Notes: generated by a model from the sequence alone, not told the origin. Shown: positions 45,801 through 55,347, numbered from the stretch's first letter. The stretch is DNA of 64,000 nt from Serratia marcescens subsp. marcescens ATCC 13880 (GCF_017299535.1 NZ_CP071238.1:3534001-3598000); one strand, 5' to 3'. Made by a program: numbers and translations.

Positions 45801-46697
45801 TTATTGCTCGGTCAGGCGCATCTCCGCCACCAGCGGCAGGTGATCGCTCACCGCCGGCCAGTGCACGCCGTTCCAATCGCCGCTGGCGTTCGGCACCGTC
45901 AGGCTGTCCAGATGCCAACGCTGCGCATTGCCGCTAAAGATGTAATCCACCTTGATTTCGGCGTTTTCCGCTGGCCAGCTGCGGCCGTCCTGCCCGTTGG
46001 GCATGATATCGTTCCAATAGCGGCTCAGCTCCAGCCAGGTGACGCTGCCCGGCACGTCGTTCATGTCGCCGAACAGCAGTTTGATGCCGCGCACTTCGAT
46101 GGTGCGATCGTTCAGCTCCCGTACCTGATCCAGACGCATCGTCGGATCTTCCTTGGTATCGAGGTGGGTGTTGAACAGGGTGATCGGCGTCGGGAACTCC
46201 GGCACATCGACCTTGGCGCTGAAGGCGATGCGCTGCTCGCGCTGGCCGGACGGCAACGGATAGATCACGGCGTCGTGCAGCGGATACTTCGAGAGAAACG
46301 CCAGGCCGTATTCACCGCCGTCGAAATCGATCGCCCGGCCGAACACCGCCTGCATGCCGGTCAGCTTCGCCAGTTCCGCCGCCTGATCAACCCGCCCGCT
46401 GCGGGCGGTGAGTTTATCCACCTCCTGCAGCGCCACCACGTCGACGTTCATCGCGCGAATCGCCTTGGCGATGGCGGTCATGTCGCTGACCTTGCCGGCG
46501 GCGATATTGAAGCTGGCGACGCGGATCTTCGGCGCCTGTTCCAGTTCGTAGGTTTTGTTCTTCAGGCCGCCCAACGCGCTGGCCACCTCGCGGCTGTTGG
46601 CGTTGCTGTTGGCGTGCCCGGTATCGGCAGACGACCAGGCGCTGTGAGAGATACCCAGGGACAGTAAGGTGATAAGCAGAGCGTGACCGGTGTGCAT
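45801..46697 (-). CDS. Secreted endonuclease/exonuclease/phosphatase-family protein
   Basis: A 298-residue EEP-superfamily hydrolase with a signal peptide (cleavage probably near HSAWSSA, residue about 25). Active-site motifs are complete: ASFNIAAG, ALQEVD with the metal Glu, FNTHLDT, FGDMNDVPGS and the catalytic His in SDHLPLVAEM. The family includes phosphodiesterases acting on nucleic acids, sphingomyelin or phosphoinositides; this member's substrate is unknown. It is convergent with the mocR-type gene and divergent from pepT. Confidence 0.85.
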   Translation of the reverse strand: MHTGHALLITLLSLGISHSAWSSADTGHANSNANSREVASALGGLKNKTYELEQAPKIRVASFNIAAGKVSDMTAIAKAIRAMNVDVVALQEVDKLTARSGRVDQAAELAKLTGMQAVFGRAIDFDGGEYGLAFLSKYPLHDAVIYPLPSGQREQRIAFSAKVDVPEFPTPITLFNTHLDTKEDPTMRLDQVRELNDRTIEVRGIKLLFGDMNDVPGSVTWLELSRYWNDIMPNGQDGRSWPAENAEIKVDYIFSGNAQRWHLDSLTVPNASGDWNGVHWPAVSDHLPLVAEMRLTEQ

Positions 46698-46914
46698 GAA
46701 TTCTCCTTGAGGGACAGATAAGTGTTATGTGGGCGCATCCCGGCCCACAGCTAACACCGATTTTGCCGCAGAAACCTGCGACTATTTCCTAGTTGCACCG
46801 CTATTTTTCGTTTCTGCGCGATACTTCGCATTCTGGCGGTTTACGCATTGCACCGTTGGACAAACGGCTGATTTCGTTTTAAAACCGGTAGATTGCCAAC
46901 CGCGAGGAGTTCCA

Positions 46915-48162
46915 ATGACCAGCCCGATTGCCGAACAGCTTACCGAACGTTTCTTCCGCTATCTGGCGGTGACCAGCCAGAGTAACGCCGCCGCAGCCAC
47001 CCTGCCCAGCACGCCGGGGCAGCATGAGATGGCGCAACTGTTGGCGGACGAGCTGAGCCGGCTCGGCCTGGCCGACGTGCAAATCGACGAGCACGCCACC
47101 GTGAGCGCGCGCAAGCCCGGCACCCAACCCGGCGCGCCGCGCATCGGCTTCATCACGCATATCGACACCGTGGACGTTTGCCTCTCGCCCGAGATTCGCC
47201 CGCAGCGCCTGCGCTTCACCGGCGAAGATTTATGTCTGAACGCCGAGCAAGACATCTGGCTGCGGGTCGCCGAGCATCCGGAGATCCTGCCCTACCGGAA
47301 CGAAGAGATCCTGTTCAGCGACGGCACCAGCGTGCTGGGTGCCGACAATAAGGCGGCGGTCACCGTGGTGATGACGCTGCTGGCCAACCTGACCGCGGCC
47401 GATCGCCACGGCGATATCGTGGTGGCGTTCGTGCCGGACGAAGAAATCGGCCTGCGCGGCGCCAAGGCGCTGGATCTGCAGCGCTTCCCCGTCGATTTCG
47501 CCTACACCATCGACTGCTGCGAACTGGGTGAAGTGGTATACGAGAATTTCAACGCGGCGGCGGCGGAGATCCGCATCGAGGGAGTGACCGCCCACCCGAT
47601 GTCGGCGAAAAACGTGTTAATCAACCCGATACGCATCGCCAACGACATCATAAACCGATTCGACGTGCAGGATACCCCGGAGCACACCGAGGGGCGCGAG
47701 GGTTATTTCTGGTTCACCGATCTGGCCGCCAACGCCAATCAGGCGACGCTGAAGGTGTCGATTCGCGACTTCGATCGCGCGGCGTTCGAGACGCGCAAGG
47801 CCCGCCTTGAGGAGACGGTGCGCCAGGTGGCGGCCAACTATCCGCGCGCCAACGTCAGCTGCAGCGTCAGCGACATCTACAGCAACATCAGCAACGCCAT
47901 CGGCGAGGACCGGCGCGCTATCGATCTGATCTTCGGCGCCCTCGCCGCCCACGGCATCCCGCCGAAGGTGATCCCGATGCGCGGCGGCACCGACGGCGCG
48001 GCGCTCTCCAGCCGCGGCATCCTGACGCCCAATTACTTCACCGGCGCGCATAACTTCCACTCGCGCTTCGAGTTTTTACCCGTCAGCGCCTTCGTGAAAT
48101 CCTATCAGGTGACCCGCAGCATTTGCCTGCTGGCCGCGCGGCAAAGCGGCCAACCGGCTTAG
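46915..48162 (+). CDS. pepT: Tripeptidase T-like metallopeptidase
   Basis: A 415-residue M20B zinc peptidase. Metal and catalytic motifs are GFITHIDTVDV (His and Asp), LGADNKAAV (bridging Asp), VPDEEIGLRGAK (catalytic Glu and ligand) and the substrate-pocket RGGTDGAALSSRG. It cleaves the N-terminal residue from tripeptides. It differs from E. coli PepT over much of its length, for example in the central domain, so it may be a paralogue with altered specificity. The start is ATG at 46915 after GAGGAG; the open frame before it has no ribosome site. It overlaps the convergent ybiR by four bases. Confidence 0.85.
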   Translation: MTSPIAEQLTERFFRYLAVTSQSNAAAATLPSTPGQHEMAQLLADELSRLGLADVQIDEHATVSARKPGTQPGAPRIGFITHIDTVDVCLSPEIRPQRLRFTGEDLCLNAEQDIWLRVAEHPEILPYRNEEILFSDGTSVLGADNKAAVTVVMTLLANLTAADRHGDIVVAFVPDEEIGLRGAKALDLQRFPVDFAYTIDCCELGEVVYENFNAAAAEIRIEGVTAHPMSAKNVLINPIRIANDIINRFDVQDTPEHTEGREGYFWFTDLAANANQATLKVSIRDFDRAAFETRKARLEETVRQVAANYPRANVSCSVSDIYSNISNAIGEDRRAIDLIFGALAAHGIPPKVIPMRGGTDGAALSSRGILTPNYFTGAHNFHSRFEFLPVSAFVKSYQVTRSICLLAARQSGQPA

Positions 48163-49271
48163 CTCATCACCCAACCGAGCAACGCGGCCCATACCAACAA
48201 CGGCAGCGAATAATAGTGGAAGCGCAACCAGATCATGCGCTCCCCCGCCATGCGCAGCGCAATCAGGTTGGCGAGCGATCCGATCGCCAACCCGAAGCCG
48301 CCGGCGTTGACCGCATAGGCCAGCTGAGCGCTGGAAGGCACATAGTTGAGCAACAGTATGGTGGCCGGCACGTTGCTGACGATCTGCGACAGCCCAACGC
48401 CCAACGCATACACGCCGCCCTCGCTCAGCCCGGCGATGGCGGCGAACGCCGGCTGAAGCGGCGGCAAACGGGTAAACAGGCCGACATCGATGAACATGGC
48501 GGCGAACACGAAAATCAGGCTCCAGTCGATCTGCAACAGCACCCGGCGCGCCAGCAGCAAGAAACCGGCGAACACCGCCAACAGCCCATACAACGGCAGA
48601 TCGAAATCGAGACTCAGCAGGAAAACCGCATACAGCCCTACACAGCTCAGCAACAGCGGCCGCTGGTAGGGATACCCCTCGGTATTCGGCGCTTTCACAA
48701 TGTCGCGCGCCGGGAAGCTTAACCAGGTCAGCGCCAGCAAGCTCAACATCATTGCGGCGCCAAACGGCGCCATCTGGCCGATGAAACCGAGGAAAGAGAG
48801 GCCGGAGCGGCTCCACAGCAGGATATTTTGCGGGTTGCCGATCGGCGTCAGCAACGAACCGGCGTTCACCGCCAGCGCCTGGAAGATGATCAAGCGGCCA
48901 ACCGGCAGCGCCGACAGCTTTTTCAGCGTGATGGTGAGCGGAATGACGATAAACAGCGCCACATCGTTGGTAAGAAACGACGACAGCAGCGCGGCGGAAA
49001 ACACCAGGAACAGCGCCAGCCGCCGTTCGCTGAGCAAGCGGTTGATAATCTTGCGGCCGACAAAATCGAAGTAGCCGCTGACCTCCACGCCTTTGGTCAG
49101 CAGCATCAGCCCCAACAGGGTGATGAGGGTACGGCCGTCGATGAAACCACCCAGCGCTGTCAGCGGTTGCGGATGAAAAGCGAACATCGCCACGCCGGCC
49201 AGCAACAATGCATGCAAGAAGCGATCTTTGATAAAGGGGTGGATAAACCGAGAAATGGCGGTTGAACTCAT
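48159..49271 (-). CDS. ybiR: Anion transporter YbiR (ArsB/NhaD superfamily)
   Basis: A 370-residue membrane protein with about ten helices, closely following E. coli YbiR. Conserved stretches are LLTKGVEVSGYFDFVGRKI, LSSFLTNDVALFIVIPLT and NAGSLLTPIGNPQNILLW, the last two being typical of the ion-binding repeats of the superfamily. The substrate is not established. It is convergent with pepT and divergent from apbE. Confidence 0.9.
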   Translation of the reverse strand: MSSTAISRFIHPFIKDRFLHALLLAGVAMFAFHPQPLTALGGFIDGRTLITLLGLMLLTKGVEVSGYFDFVGRKIINRLLSERRLALFLVFSAALLSSFLTNDVALFIVIPLTITLKKLSALPVGRLIIFQALAVNAGSLLTPIGNPQNILLWSRSGLSFLGFIGQMAPFGAAMMLSLLALTWLSFPARDIVKAPNTEGYPYQRPLLLSCVGLYAVFLLSLDFDLPLYGLLAVFAGFLLLARRVLLQIDWSLIFVFAAMFIDVGLFTRLPPLQPAFAAIAGLSEGGVYALGVGLSQIVSNVPATILLLNYVPSSAQLAYAVNAGGFGLAIGSLANLIALRMAGERMIWLRFHYYSLPLLVWAALLGWVMS

Positions 49272-49423
49272 GGTGGCTGCGTGAACCTCACCGAAAAGAA
49301 TGGGCAGACGTTAGCTCAGACGCGGCTTCAGCGCCAGCAAAATGCTATTTTACCTTTATCCGCTTTTCATTTGCCGCGCTTTACTTTATTTGTAGCGGCT
49401 TTCTCGTTTTCAAAGGACATGTT

Positions 49424-50455
49424 ATGGCTTCCCTGTTCGCCAAAGGGGCGTTGCTGAGCGCCTTATGCGCCCTGCTCGCCGCCTGCGACGATGCCTCCTC
49501 CCGCCCGCAAATCGATATCGACGGCAAGACCATGGGCACCTTCTACAGCGTTAAGGTCAGCGGTGACGTCGCGATCGGCAAACAAGAGCTGCAGCGGCAG
49601 ATCGACACGGTGCTCGAACGGGCCAACGACGATATCTCTACCTACCGCGCCGATTCGGTGCTGTCTCGGTTTAACCGCAGCGCCAGCCTCGGGCCGCAGC
49701 CGATCCCGCGCGGCATGGCGGACATCGTGTTGATGGCTCAACGCATCGGCCGCGATACCGGCGGCGCCATGGATATCACCGTCGGCCCGCTGGTGAACCT
49801 GTGGGGATTCGGCCCAGACAAACATCCGGTCAAGGTGCCGGAACAGGCGCAGATCGACGCGGCGAAGCAGCGCACCGGCCTGCAGCACCTGAAGCTGATC
49901 AGCGACAACCGCGGGGAGTGGCTGCAAAAAGATCTGCCGGACATGTATGTCGATCTCTCGACGCTGGGCGAAGGTTATGGCGCGGATGAGTTGGTGCGCC
50001 TGATGAACCGCAACGGCATTACCAACTACCTGGTATCGGTCGGCGGCGCGGTCTCTTCACGCGGCGTCAACGGCCAGGGCAAACCCTGGCGGGTGGCGAT
50101 CCAAAAGCCGACCGATCGTGAAAATGCGGTGCAGGCGCTGGTTGATCTGCACGGTTACGGCATCAGCACCGCCGGCAGCTACCGCAACTACTTTGAACAA
50201 AACGGCCAGCGCTACTCCCATGTCATCGATCCGATCACCGGCACGCCGATCAACCACCGGCTGGTTTCCGCCACGGTGATCGCCCCGACCGCGCTCGAGG
50301 CCGACGGCTGGGATACCGGTCTGATGGTGCTGGGCACGGAGAAAGCGTTGCAGCTCGCGGAAGAGAAAGGGCTGGCGGTCTACCTGATCAGTAAAACCGA
50401 CGACGGTTTCAGCGCCGTGATGACGCCGCAGTTCAAAGCGTTTTTGGTGCAGTGA
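49424..50455 (+). CDS. apbE: FAD:protein FMN transferase ApbE (lipoprotein)
   Basis: Attaches FMN to Thr residues of flavoproteins such as the Nqr and Rnf subunits, in the periplasm, using FAD. It has 343 residues. A lipoprotein signal with lipobox LLAAC (Cys about residue 20) anchors it to a membrane. DGKTMGTFYSV, DLSTLGEGYGADEL and SVGGAVSSRG are the family motifs; the metal site Asp/Thr appears in DGWDTGLMVLG. The start is ATG at 49424 with AAGGA upstream. No flavoprotein target is nearby. Confidence 0.93.
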   Translation: MASLFAKGALLSALCALLAACDDASSRPQIDIDGKTMGTFYSVKVSGDVAIGKQELQRQIDTVLERANDDISTYRADSVLSRFNRSASLGPQPIPRGMADIVLMAQRIGRDTGGAMDITVGPLVNLWGFGPDKHPVKVPEQAQIDAAKQRTGLQHLKLISDNRGEWLQKDLPDMYVDLSTLGEGYGADELVRLMNRNGITNYLVSVGGAVSSRGVNGQGKPWRVAIQKPTDRENAVQALVDLHGYGISTAGSYRNYFEQNGQRYSHVIDPITGTPINHRLVSATVIAPTALEADGWDTGLMVLGTEKALQLAEEKGLAVYLISKTDDGFSAVMTPQFKAFLVQ

Positions 50456-50458
50456 GAT

Positions 50459-50489
50459 AAAAAAAGCCCGGCACGCAATGGCCGGGCTT
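50459..50489. terminator. Terminator between apbE and the small lipoprotein gene
   Basis: AAGCCCGGC and GCCGGGCTT enclose an eight-base loop. On the minus strand seven T follow, so it is strong for the lipoprotein gene and weaker for apbE. Confidence 0.85.
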
Positions 50490-50507
50490 AGTCCTGTTCC
50501 GCGCCGA

Positions 50508-50729
50508 TCACTTGGTCAGCGCGATGATGCCGAGGGTCAGACCGGCAACCGCCGCCGCGCCGCCGGCGATCGCGCCCGCGGTTTCCCAGTTATCCTGAGT
50601 GGTGCCCTTCATGCAGGTGTTGGTGTGCACCAGACGCCCCTGGTCATCGTAGACCGGCACGCAGGGAGAATCGGTGGCGCATCCGGCCAATACGGCCGAC
50701 AGTAACCCAACCGCAATTAACTTTTTCAT
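50508..50729 (-). CDS. Small lipoprotein with a glycine-rich membrane segment
   Basis: A 73-residue protein that I do not recognise by name. Signal MKKLIAVGLLSAVLAGC has a clear LAGC lipobox (Cys17). The mature part has a Cys pair (SPCVPVYDDQGRLVHTNTC) and a Gly/Ala-rich C-terminal segment (AGAIAGGAAAVAGLTLGIIA) like that of small envelope stress lipoproteins or glycine-zipper proteins. It stands alone between two terminators. The function is unknown. Confidence 0.8.
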   Translation of the reverse strand: MKKLIAVGLLSAVLAGCATDSPCVPVYDDQGRLVHTNTCMKGTTQDNWETAGAIAGGAAAVAGLTLGIIALTK

Positions 50730-50889
50730 ACTTCTTGCCTCAATGTTCGATCACTTTATAAAGCTACGCCGAGCGATAATCACGCTACCAGGCTATTGTA
50801 TGCCCAACGCGTGTAATGGCGAGGTAATGATGTGTCAGGGGATGTGATTTGGGAAAACTCCGAGCGCCCGGCAAGTGGGCTTTGAGCAA

Positions 50890-50915
50890 TAAAAAGCCCG
50901 CGAAAACGCGGGCTT
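50890..50915 (-). terminator. Terminator of fabB
   Basis: AAGCCCGCG-AAAA-CGCGGGCTT stem and loop. On the minus strand it is followed by TTTTTATT. It lies about 27 bases after the fabB stop codon. Confidence 0.88.
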
Positions 50916-50941
50916 GATGGCGAGGTGAGGCTCAGGCGGGA

Positions 50942-52162
50942 TTATTTCGCCAGTTTGCGCATCACCAGGGTGGCGTTGGTGCCGCCGAAGCCGAAGCTGT
51001 TGGACATCACGGTGGTCAGCTCGCGCTGAGTCGGTTGAGTCACGATGTTCATGCCGACCGCCTGCTCATCCAGGGTTTCGATGTTGATGCTCGGTGCGAT
51101 AAAGCCGTGCTCCAGCATCAACAGGCTGTAGATCGCTTCCTGCACGCCCGCGGCACCCAGCGAGTGACCGGTCATCGCCTTGGTGGAGGAGATAGCCGGG
51201 GTATTGTCGCCGAATACTTCGCGAATGGCGCCCAGTTCTTTCACGTCGCCCACCGGTGTGGAGGTGCCGTGCACGTTGATGTAGTCGATCGGCGCGTCCA
51301 GATCCTGCATCGCCATCTTCATGCAGCGCACTGCGCCTTCGCCCGAAGGCGCAACCATGTCGGCGCCGTCGGAAGTCGCGCCGTAGCCGACGATTTCTGC
51401 GTAGATATGTGCACCGCGCGCCAGCGCGTGCTCCAGTTCTTCAACCACCACCATGCCGCCGCCGCCGGCGATGACGAAACCGTCACGATCGGCGTCGTAG
51501 GTGCGGGAGGCTTTTTCCGGCGTGTCGTTGTACTTGGTGGACAGCGCGCCCATCGCATCGAACTCGCAGGCCATTTCCCAGCACAGCTCTTCGCCGCCGC
51601 CGGCGAACACGATGTCCTGTTTGCCCAGCTGGATTTGCTCAACCGCGTTGCCGATGCAGTGTGCGGAGGTCGCGCAAGCGGAGCTGATGGAGTAGTTCAC
51701 GCCGTGGATTTTGAATGGCGTCGCCAGGCAGGCGGAAACGCCGGAAGCCATGGCTTTGGTGACCACGTACGGGCCAACCGCTTTCAAGCCGCGCGGGCTG
51801 CGCATCGCATCGGCGCCGAACACCTGGAAACGCGGAGAACCGCCGCCGGAACCGGCGATCAGGCCTACGCGCGGGTTGTTTTGATACTCTTCTTCCTTCA
51901 GGCCGGAAGACGCGATCGCTTCTTGCATCGCCAGGAAGGCATAAATGGAAGCGTCGCTCATGAAACGCACCGCCTTGCGGTCGATCAGGCCGGTCGTGTC
52001 GAGCTTAACTTGCCCCCATACGTGACTACGCATGCCGGAATCTTTCAGCTCCTGGGAGAAAGTGATCCCAGAACGTCCTTCCTGCAGGCTTGCCAGGACC
52101 TCCTGCTGGTTATTACCAATGCTGGAGACAACTCCCAGGCCAGTAATCACTGCACGTTTCAT
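50942..52162 (-). CDS. fabB: Beta-ketoacyl-ACP synthase I
   Basis: Condenses malonyl-ACP with acyl-ACP in fatty acid elongation and is essential for unsaturated fatty acid synthesis. It has 406 residues. The catalytic triad is Cys163 ([10 protein letters not shown]), His298 (NVHGTSTP) and His333 ([10 protein letters not shown]). Its promoter region carries FabR and FadR type sites, as in E. coli, where both control unsaturated fatty acid supply. It is divergent from mnmC. Confidence 0.98.
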   Translation of the reverse strand: MKRAVITGLGVVSSIGNNQQEVLASLQEGRSGITFSQELKDSGMRSHVWGQVKLDTTGLIDRKAVRFMSDASIYAFLAMQEAIASSGLKEEEYQNNPRVGLIAGSGGGSPRFQVFGADAMRSPRGLKAVGPYVVTKAMASGVSACLATPFKIHGVNYSISSACATSAHCIGNAVEQIQLGKQDIVFAGGGEELCWEMACEFDAMGALSTKYNDTPEKASRTYDADRDGFVIAGGGGMVVVEELEHALARGAHIYAEIVGYGATSDGADMVAPSGEGAVRCMKMAMQDLDAPIDYINVHGTSTPVGDVKELGAIREVFGDNTPAISSTKAMTGHSLGAAGVQEAIYSLLMLEHGFIAPSINIETLDEQAVGMNIVTQPTQRELTTVMSNSFGFGGTNATLVMRKLAK

Positions 52163-52204
52163 TCAATACCTCTTCCACTATTAACCTACGGGATTTTGCA
52201 TCGC

Positions 52205-52233
52205 ACTTTAGCGTACAGATGTAAGCCGAACAA
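52205..52233 (-). promoter_or_regulatory. fabB promoter
   Basis: On the minus strand TTGTTC (52228-52233), 17 bases, TAAAGT (52205-52210). The start would be near 52198, about 36 bases before the fabB ATG. Confidence 0.75.
52210..52227. promoter_or_regulatory. FabR binding site in the fabB promoter
   Basis: AGCGTACAGATGTAAGCC is a near-palindrome matching AGCGTACA-N2-TGTACGCT with two or three mismatches. It fills the spacer between -35 and -10, which fits repression. Confidence 0.75.
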
Positions 52234-52245
52234 GTCCGATCAGCG
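52229..52245. promoter_or_regulatory. FadR binding site in the fabB promoter
   Basis: On the minus strand CGCTGATCGGACTTGTT agrees with the FadR consensus at 11 of 16 positions and closely resembles the fabA-type site. It is centred near -39, overlapping the -35, the activating position. Confidence 0.65.
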
Positions 52246-52332
52246 TTTTTCAGCTTTATTGTTGTCCAGTTTGCGCCGGGGCGCCAGCGCCGTTAGAATT
52301 CGCGGCATCCCTTGAATTTCGAGCCATTGACC

Positions 52333-54354
52333 GTGAACCACGCCCCCATCCAAACCGCAACGCTAACCTGGAACGAACAGGGTACACCTGTTTCGAAACA
52401 GTTTGATGACGTCTATTTTTCCAATCAGGATGGGCTGGAAGAAACCCGTTATGTCTTCCTGCACGGCAATCGGCTGCCGCAGCGTTTCGCCGTCCACCCG
52501 CGCTCGCTGTTTGTCGTGGCGGAAACCGGGTTTGGCACCGGGCTCAATTTCCTCACGCTGTGGCAGGCCTTCGCCGGCTTCCGTCAGGCCGAGCCGGACG
52601 CGACGCTGCAGCGTCTGCACTTTATCAGCTTCGAAAAATTCCCCCTGCAGCAGGCTGACCTGGCGGCGGCGCATGCGCGCTGGCCGGAGCTGGCGCCTTA
52701 CGCCGACGAACTACGCGCCCAATGGCCGCTGCCGTTGCCGGGTTGCCATCGCCTGCTGTTAGCCGAAGGCCGCATTACGCTCGATCTGTGGTTCGGCGAC
52801 GTCAACGATCTGCTGCCGCAGTTTGACGCCAGCATGAATAACCAGGTGGATGCCTGGTTCCTCGACGGCTTCGCGCCGGCAAAGAATCCCGACATGTGGA
52901 CCGATCAACTGTTCGCCGCCATGGCGCGTTTCGCCCGGCCGGGAGGCAGCTTCGCCACCTTTACCGCCGCCGGCTTCGTGCGCCGCGGCTTGCAACAGGC
53001 CGGTTTTCAGGTCAACCGCTGCAAAGGCTTCGGCCAAAAGCGTGAGATGCTCGCCGGCGAGCTCCCGGCCGATGCGCAGCCTGCCGCACACCCAGCGCCC
53101 TGGTATCGACGCCCGGCGGCGGACAACACCGCCGACATCGCCCTGATCGGCGGCGGCGTCGCCAGCGCGCTCACTGCGCTGGCCTTGCTGCGGCGCGGCG
53201 CCACCGTCACGCTGTACTGCGCCGATGAACAGGCGGCCGAAGGCGCATCCGGCAACCGCCAGGGCGCGATTTATCCTTTGCTGAACGGCAGCGGCGACGC
53301 GCTGGAGAGTTTCTTCAGCGCCGCGTTTCCCTTCGCCCGCCGCCAATACGACGCCCTGTTGCAACAAGGCGTCGCCTTCGATCACCAGTGGTGCGGCGTC
53401 AGCCAGTTGGCCTATGACGAAAAGAGCAGCGCCAAGATCGCCAATATGCTGAAAACCGACTGGCCGCAGGCCTTGGCGATGGCGGCCGACCGCGAGACGC
53501 TCAGCGAACGCTGCGGCGTCGATACCGGCTTTGGCGGCATCACCTACCCGCTAGGCGGCTGGCTGTGCCCGGCCGAGCTGACGCGCGGCGCTATCGCGCT
53601 GGCGCAGCGCCAGGGCTTGGTCTGCCGCTACCGGCACGATGCAAAGATGCTGACGCAGGAAGAAAACGGCTGGCGCATCGATTTCGCCAACGGCGACTGC
53701 CGGCGCCATGCGACGGTGATCCTGGCCAACGGCCATCGGTTGGCCGAGCTGGCGCCGACGGAAGCCCTGCCGCTGTATTCGGTACGCGGGCAGGTGTCGC
53801 ATATCCCGACCTCGCCGGCCCTCGGTCAACTGAAGCAGGTCTTGTGCTACGACGGCTACCTGACGCCGATTAATGCCAACAACGGCCAGCACTGCATTGG
53901 CGCCAGCTATCAGCGCGGCGACATCGCCACCGACTACCGCGAGCAGGAGCAACAGGAAAACCGCGAGCGCCTGCTGCGCTGCCTGCCGGAGCAGGCCTGG
54001 CCGCAGCAGGTGGACGTCAGCGCACGCCAGGCGCGCTGCGGCGTGCGCAGCGCCACCCGAGATCATCTGCCGATGGTCGGCGCGCTGCCGGACTATCAGG
54101 CCACGCTGACGCAGTATCAGGATTTGCAGCGGCAAAATCAGCGCGGCGAAACCGTCGCCGATGCGCCGGTCTATCCCGGCCTGTTCGCTATCGGCGGATT
54201 AGGCTCGCGCGGGCTGAGCTCGGCGCCGCTGGCGGCGGAAATTTTGGCGGCGCAGCTGTTCGGCGAGCCGTTGCCGGGCGATGCGCGCCTGCTGGCGGCG
54301 TTGAATCCGAATCGGATGTGGGTGCGGAAATTACTGAAGGGACGTGCGGTTTAA
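52333..54354 (+). CDS. mnmC: Bifunctional tRNA 5-methylaminomethyl-2-thiouridine enzyme MnmC
   Basis: Completes mnm5s2U at the tRNA wobble position. The 673-residue protein has an N-terminal SAM-dependent methyltransferase domain ([18 protein letters not shown] near residue 64 and [15 protein letters not shown] near 172) and a C-terminal FAD-dependent oxidase ([18 protein letters not shown] near 268, [13 protein letters not shown] near the end). The start is GTG at 52333 ([13 protein letters not shown]), chosen by homology; a TTG at 52312 is open. It is divergent from fabB and convergent with yfcL. Confidence 0.95.
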   Translation: MNHAPIQTATLTWNEQGTPVSKQFDDVYFSNQDGLEETRYVFLHGNRLPQRFAVHPRSLFVVAETGFGTGLNFLTLWQAFAGFRQAEPDATLQRLHFISFEKFPLQQADLAAAHARWPELAPYADELRAQWPLPLPGCHRLLLAEGRITLDLWFGDVNDLLPQFDASMNNQVDAWFLDGFAPAKNPDMWTDQLFAAMARFARPGGSFATFTAAGFVRRGLQQAGFQVNRCKGFGQKREMLAGELPADAQPAAHPAPWYRRPAADNTADIALIGGGVASALTALALLRRGATVTLYCADEQAAEGASGNRQGAIYPLLNGSGDALESFFSAAFPFARRQYDALLQQGVAFDHQWCGVSQLAYDEKSSAKIANMLKTDWPQALAMAADRETLSERCGVDTGFGGITYPLGGWLCPAELTRGAIALAQRQGLVCRYRHDAKMLTQEENGWRIDFANGDCRRHATVILANGHRLAELAPTEALPLYSVRGQVSHIPTSPALGQLKQVLCYDGYLTPINANNGQHCIGASYQRGDIATDYREQEQQENRERLLRCLPEQAWPQQVDVSARQARCGVRSATRDHLPMVGALPDYQATLTQYQDLQRQNQRGETVADAPVYPGLFAIGGLGSRGLSSAPLAAEILAAQLFGEPLPGDARLLAALNPNRMWVRKLLKGRAV

Positions 54355-54364
54355 TCAACCCGGA

Positions 54365-54385
54365 GGGGCGCGGCGATCGCGCCCC
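54365..54385. other. GC hairpin between mnmC and yfcL
   Basis: GGGGCGCG-GCGAT-CGCGCCCC, an eight-base stem. It lies 11 bases from each of the two convergent stop codons. Without a T run it is more likely an mRNA end or a weak terminator. Confidence 0.55.
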
Positions 54386-54395
54386 GGCATGGCGG

Positions 54396-54677
54396 TCAGG
54401 CGGCAGGGGTGGCAGCCTGATAGAGGTTTTCCCACATGCCGCGCACCAGGATCTGATCCGGCGGCGAAAGTTCACCGGCGGCGATCGCCTTGTGCAGGCT
54501 CTCCTCCACCCGCGCTTTCAGCGCTTCAGCGGTGTGTTCGCCCTGCTCTTCCGCTTCGGCCACCGCCAGCGTCAGATGACCGCGCAGGTAGCCACCGGCA
54601 AACAGTTCATCATCGCTGGCGTGCTCTACCATGTCATCAATCAGCGCCAAAATGCGCGCTTCAAATTCTGCGATCAT
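54396..54677 (-). CDS. yfcL: YfcL family protein
   Basis: A 93-residue protein matching E. coli YfcL ([17 protein letters not shown] and [17 protein letters not shown]). It is acidic and mostly helical, with no signal or membrane segment. The function is unknown. The start is ATG at 54677 with GAGGA upstream; a TTG one codon earlier is rejected. It lies 32 bases after epmC. Confidence 0.9.
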   Translation of the reverse strand: MIAEFEARILALIDDMVEHASDDELFAGGYLRGHLTLAVAEAEEQGEHTAEALKARVEESLHKAIAAGELSPPDQILVRGMWENLYQAATPAA

Positions 54678-54709
54678 CAAATTTCCTCATTAAATAACGG
54701 ACTGTGGCG

Positions 54710-55267
54710 TCAGTTGAGATCTTCCGGGTACGGAAAATGCTCGGCCGCCAACGGTGGCGTATTGTAGAACGATTGCAGCGCCTGAATAAAGCGCGCAGGC
54801 CTTGTGGGTATTCCCTGCTCCAGCAGCGTCAATACCCGGTCGCGCACCTTGCGTTGGAACGCAATGCGATCCGGCTCGCAGTCGCCATTCAGGTTGTCGC
54901 AGCTGACGTTAAACGGGAAACCGGCCGCCACGCAGAACATCCATTCCAGCGCCTGCGGTTTTATCTCCACGGCTTCGAATTCGCTCTGGGTCTGCGCGTC
55001 GCGCCCGTCCGGGCAATACCAATAACCGAAGTCCACCAATTGACGGCGCGCTTCACCGGCGATGCACCAGTGCGAGATTTCGTGCAGGCCGCTGGCGTAG
55101 AAACCGTGGGCGAACACGATTCGGTGATACGGCAGTTCATCGTCGGCCGGCAGGTAAATGGGTTCGTCGTCGCCCTTCACCAGGCGAGTGTTGTAGTCAT
55201 CGCTGAAGCAGCGATTGAAGATCTCGATCAGCTGTTCATAGCGATGACGGGTCTGCGTGTCTGACAT
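54710..55267 (-). CDS. epmC: Elongation factor P hydroxylase
   Basis: Hydroxylates the beta-lysyl group added by EpmA/EpmB to elongation factor P (formerly yfcM). It has 185 residues. A metal-binding HEISHW (HExxH) motif lies near residue 62, and FGYWYCPDGRDAQTQSEFE is conserved. No epmA or epmB lies in this window. Confidence 0.92.
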   Translation of the reverse strand: MSDTQTRHRYEQLIEIFNRCFSDDYNTRLVKGDDEPIYLPADDELPYHRIVFAHGFYASGLHEISHWCIAGEARRQLVDFGYWYCPDGRDAQTQSEFEAVEIKPQALEWMFCVAAGFPFNVSCDNLNGDCEPDRIAFQRKVRDRVLTLLEQGIPTRPARFIQALQSFYNTPPLAAEHFPYPEDLN

Positions 55268-55317
55268 AAAAACTCTATAACCACAAAAATAAAGAGGCCA
55301 TTATACCCGATAAGACA

Positions 55318-55336
55318 GGGCGCGTAAGCAGCGCCC
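55318..55336 (-). other. Hairpin after yfcA
   Basis: GGGCGC-GTAAGCA-GCGCCC, about 12 bases from the yfcA stop codon and upstream of epmC. There is no T run on the transcribed side beyond TGTCTTAT, so it is a weak terminator at best. Confidence 0.45.
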
Positions 55337-55347
55337 CCTTTTCATCT

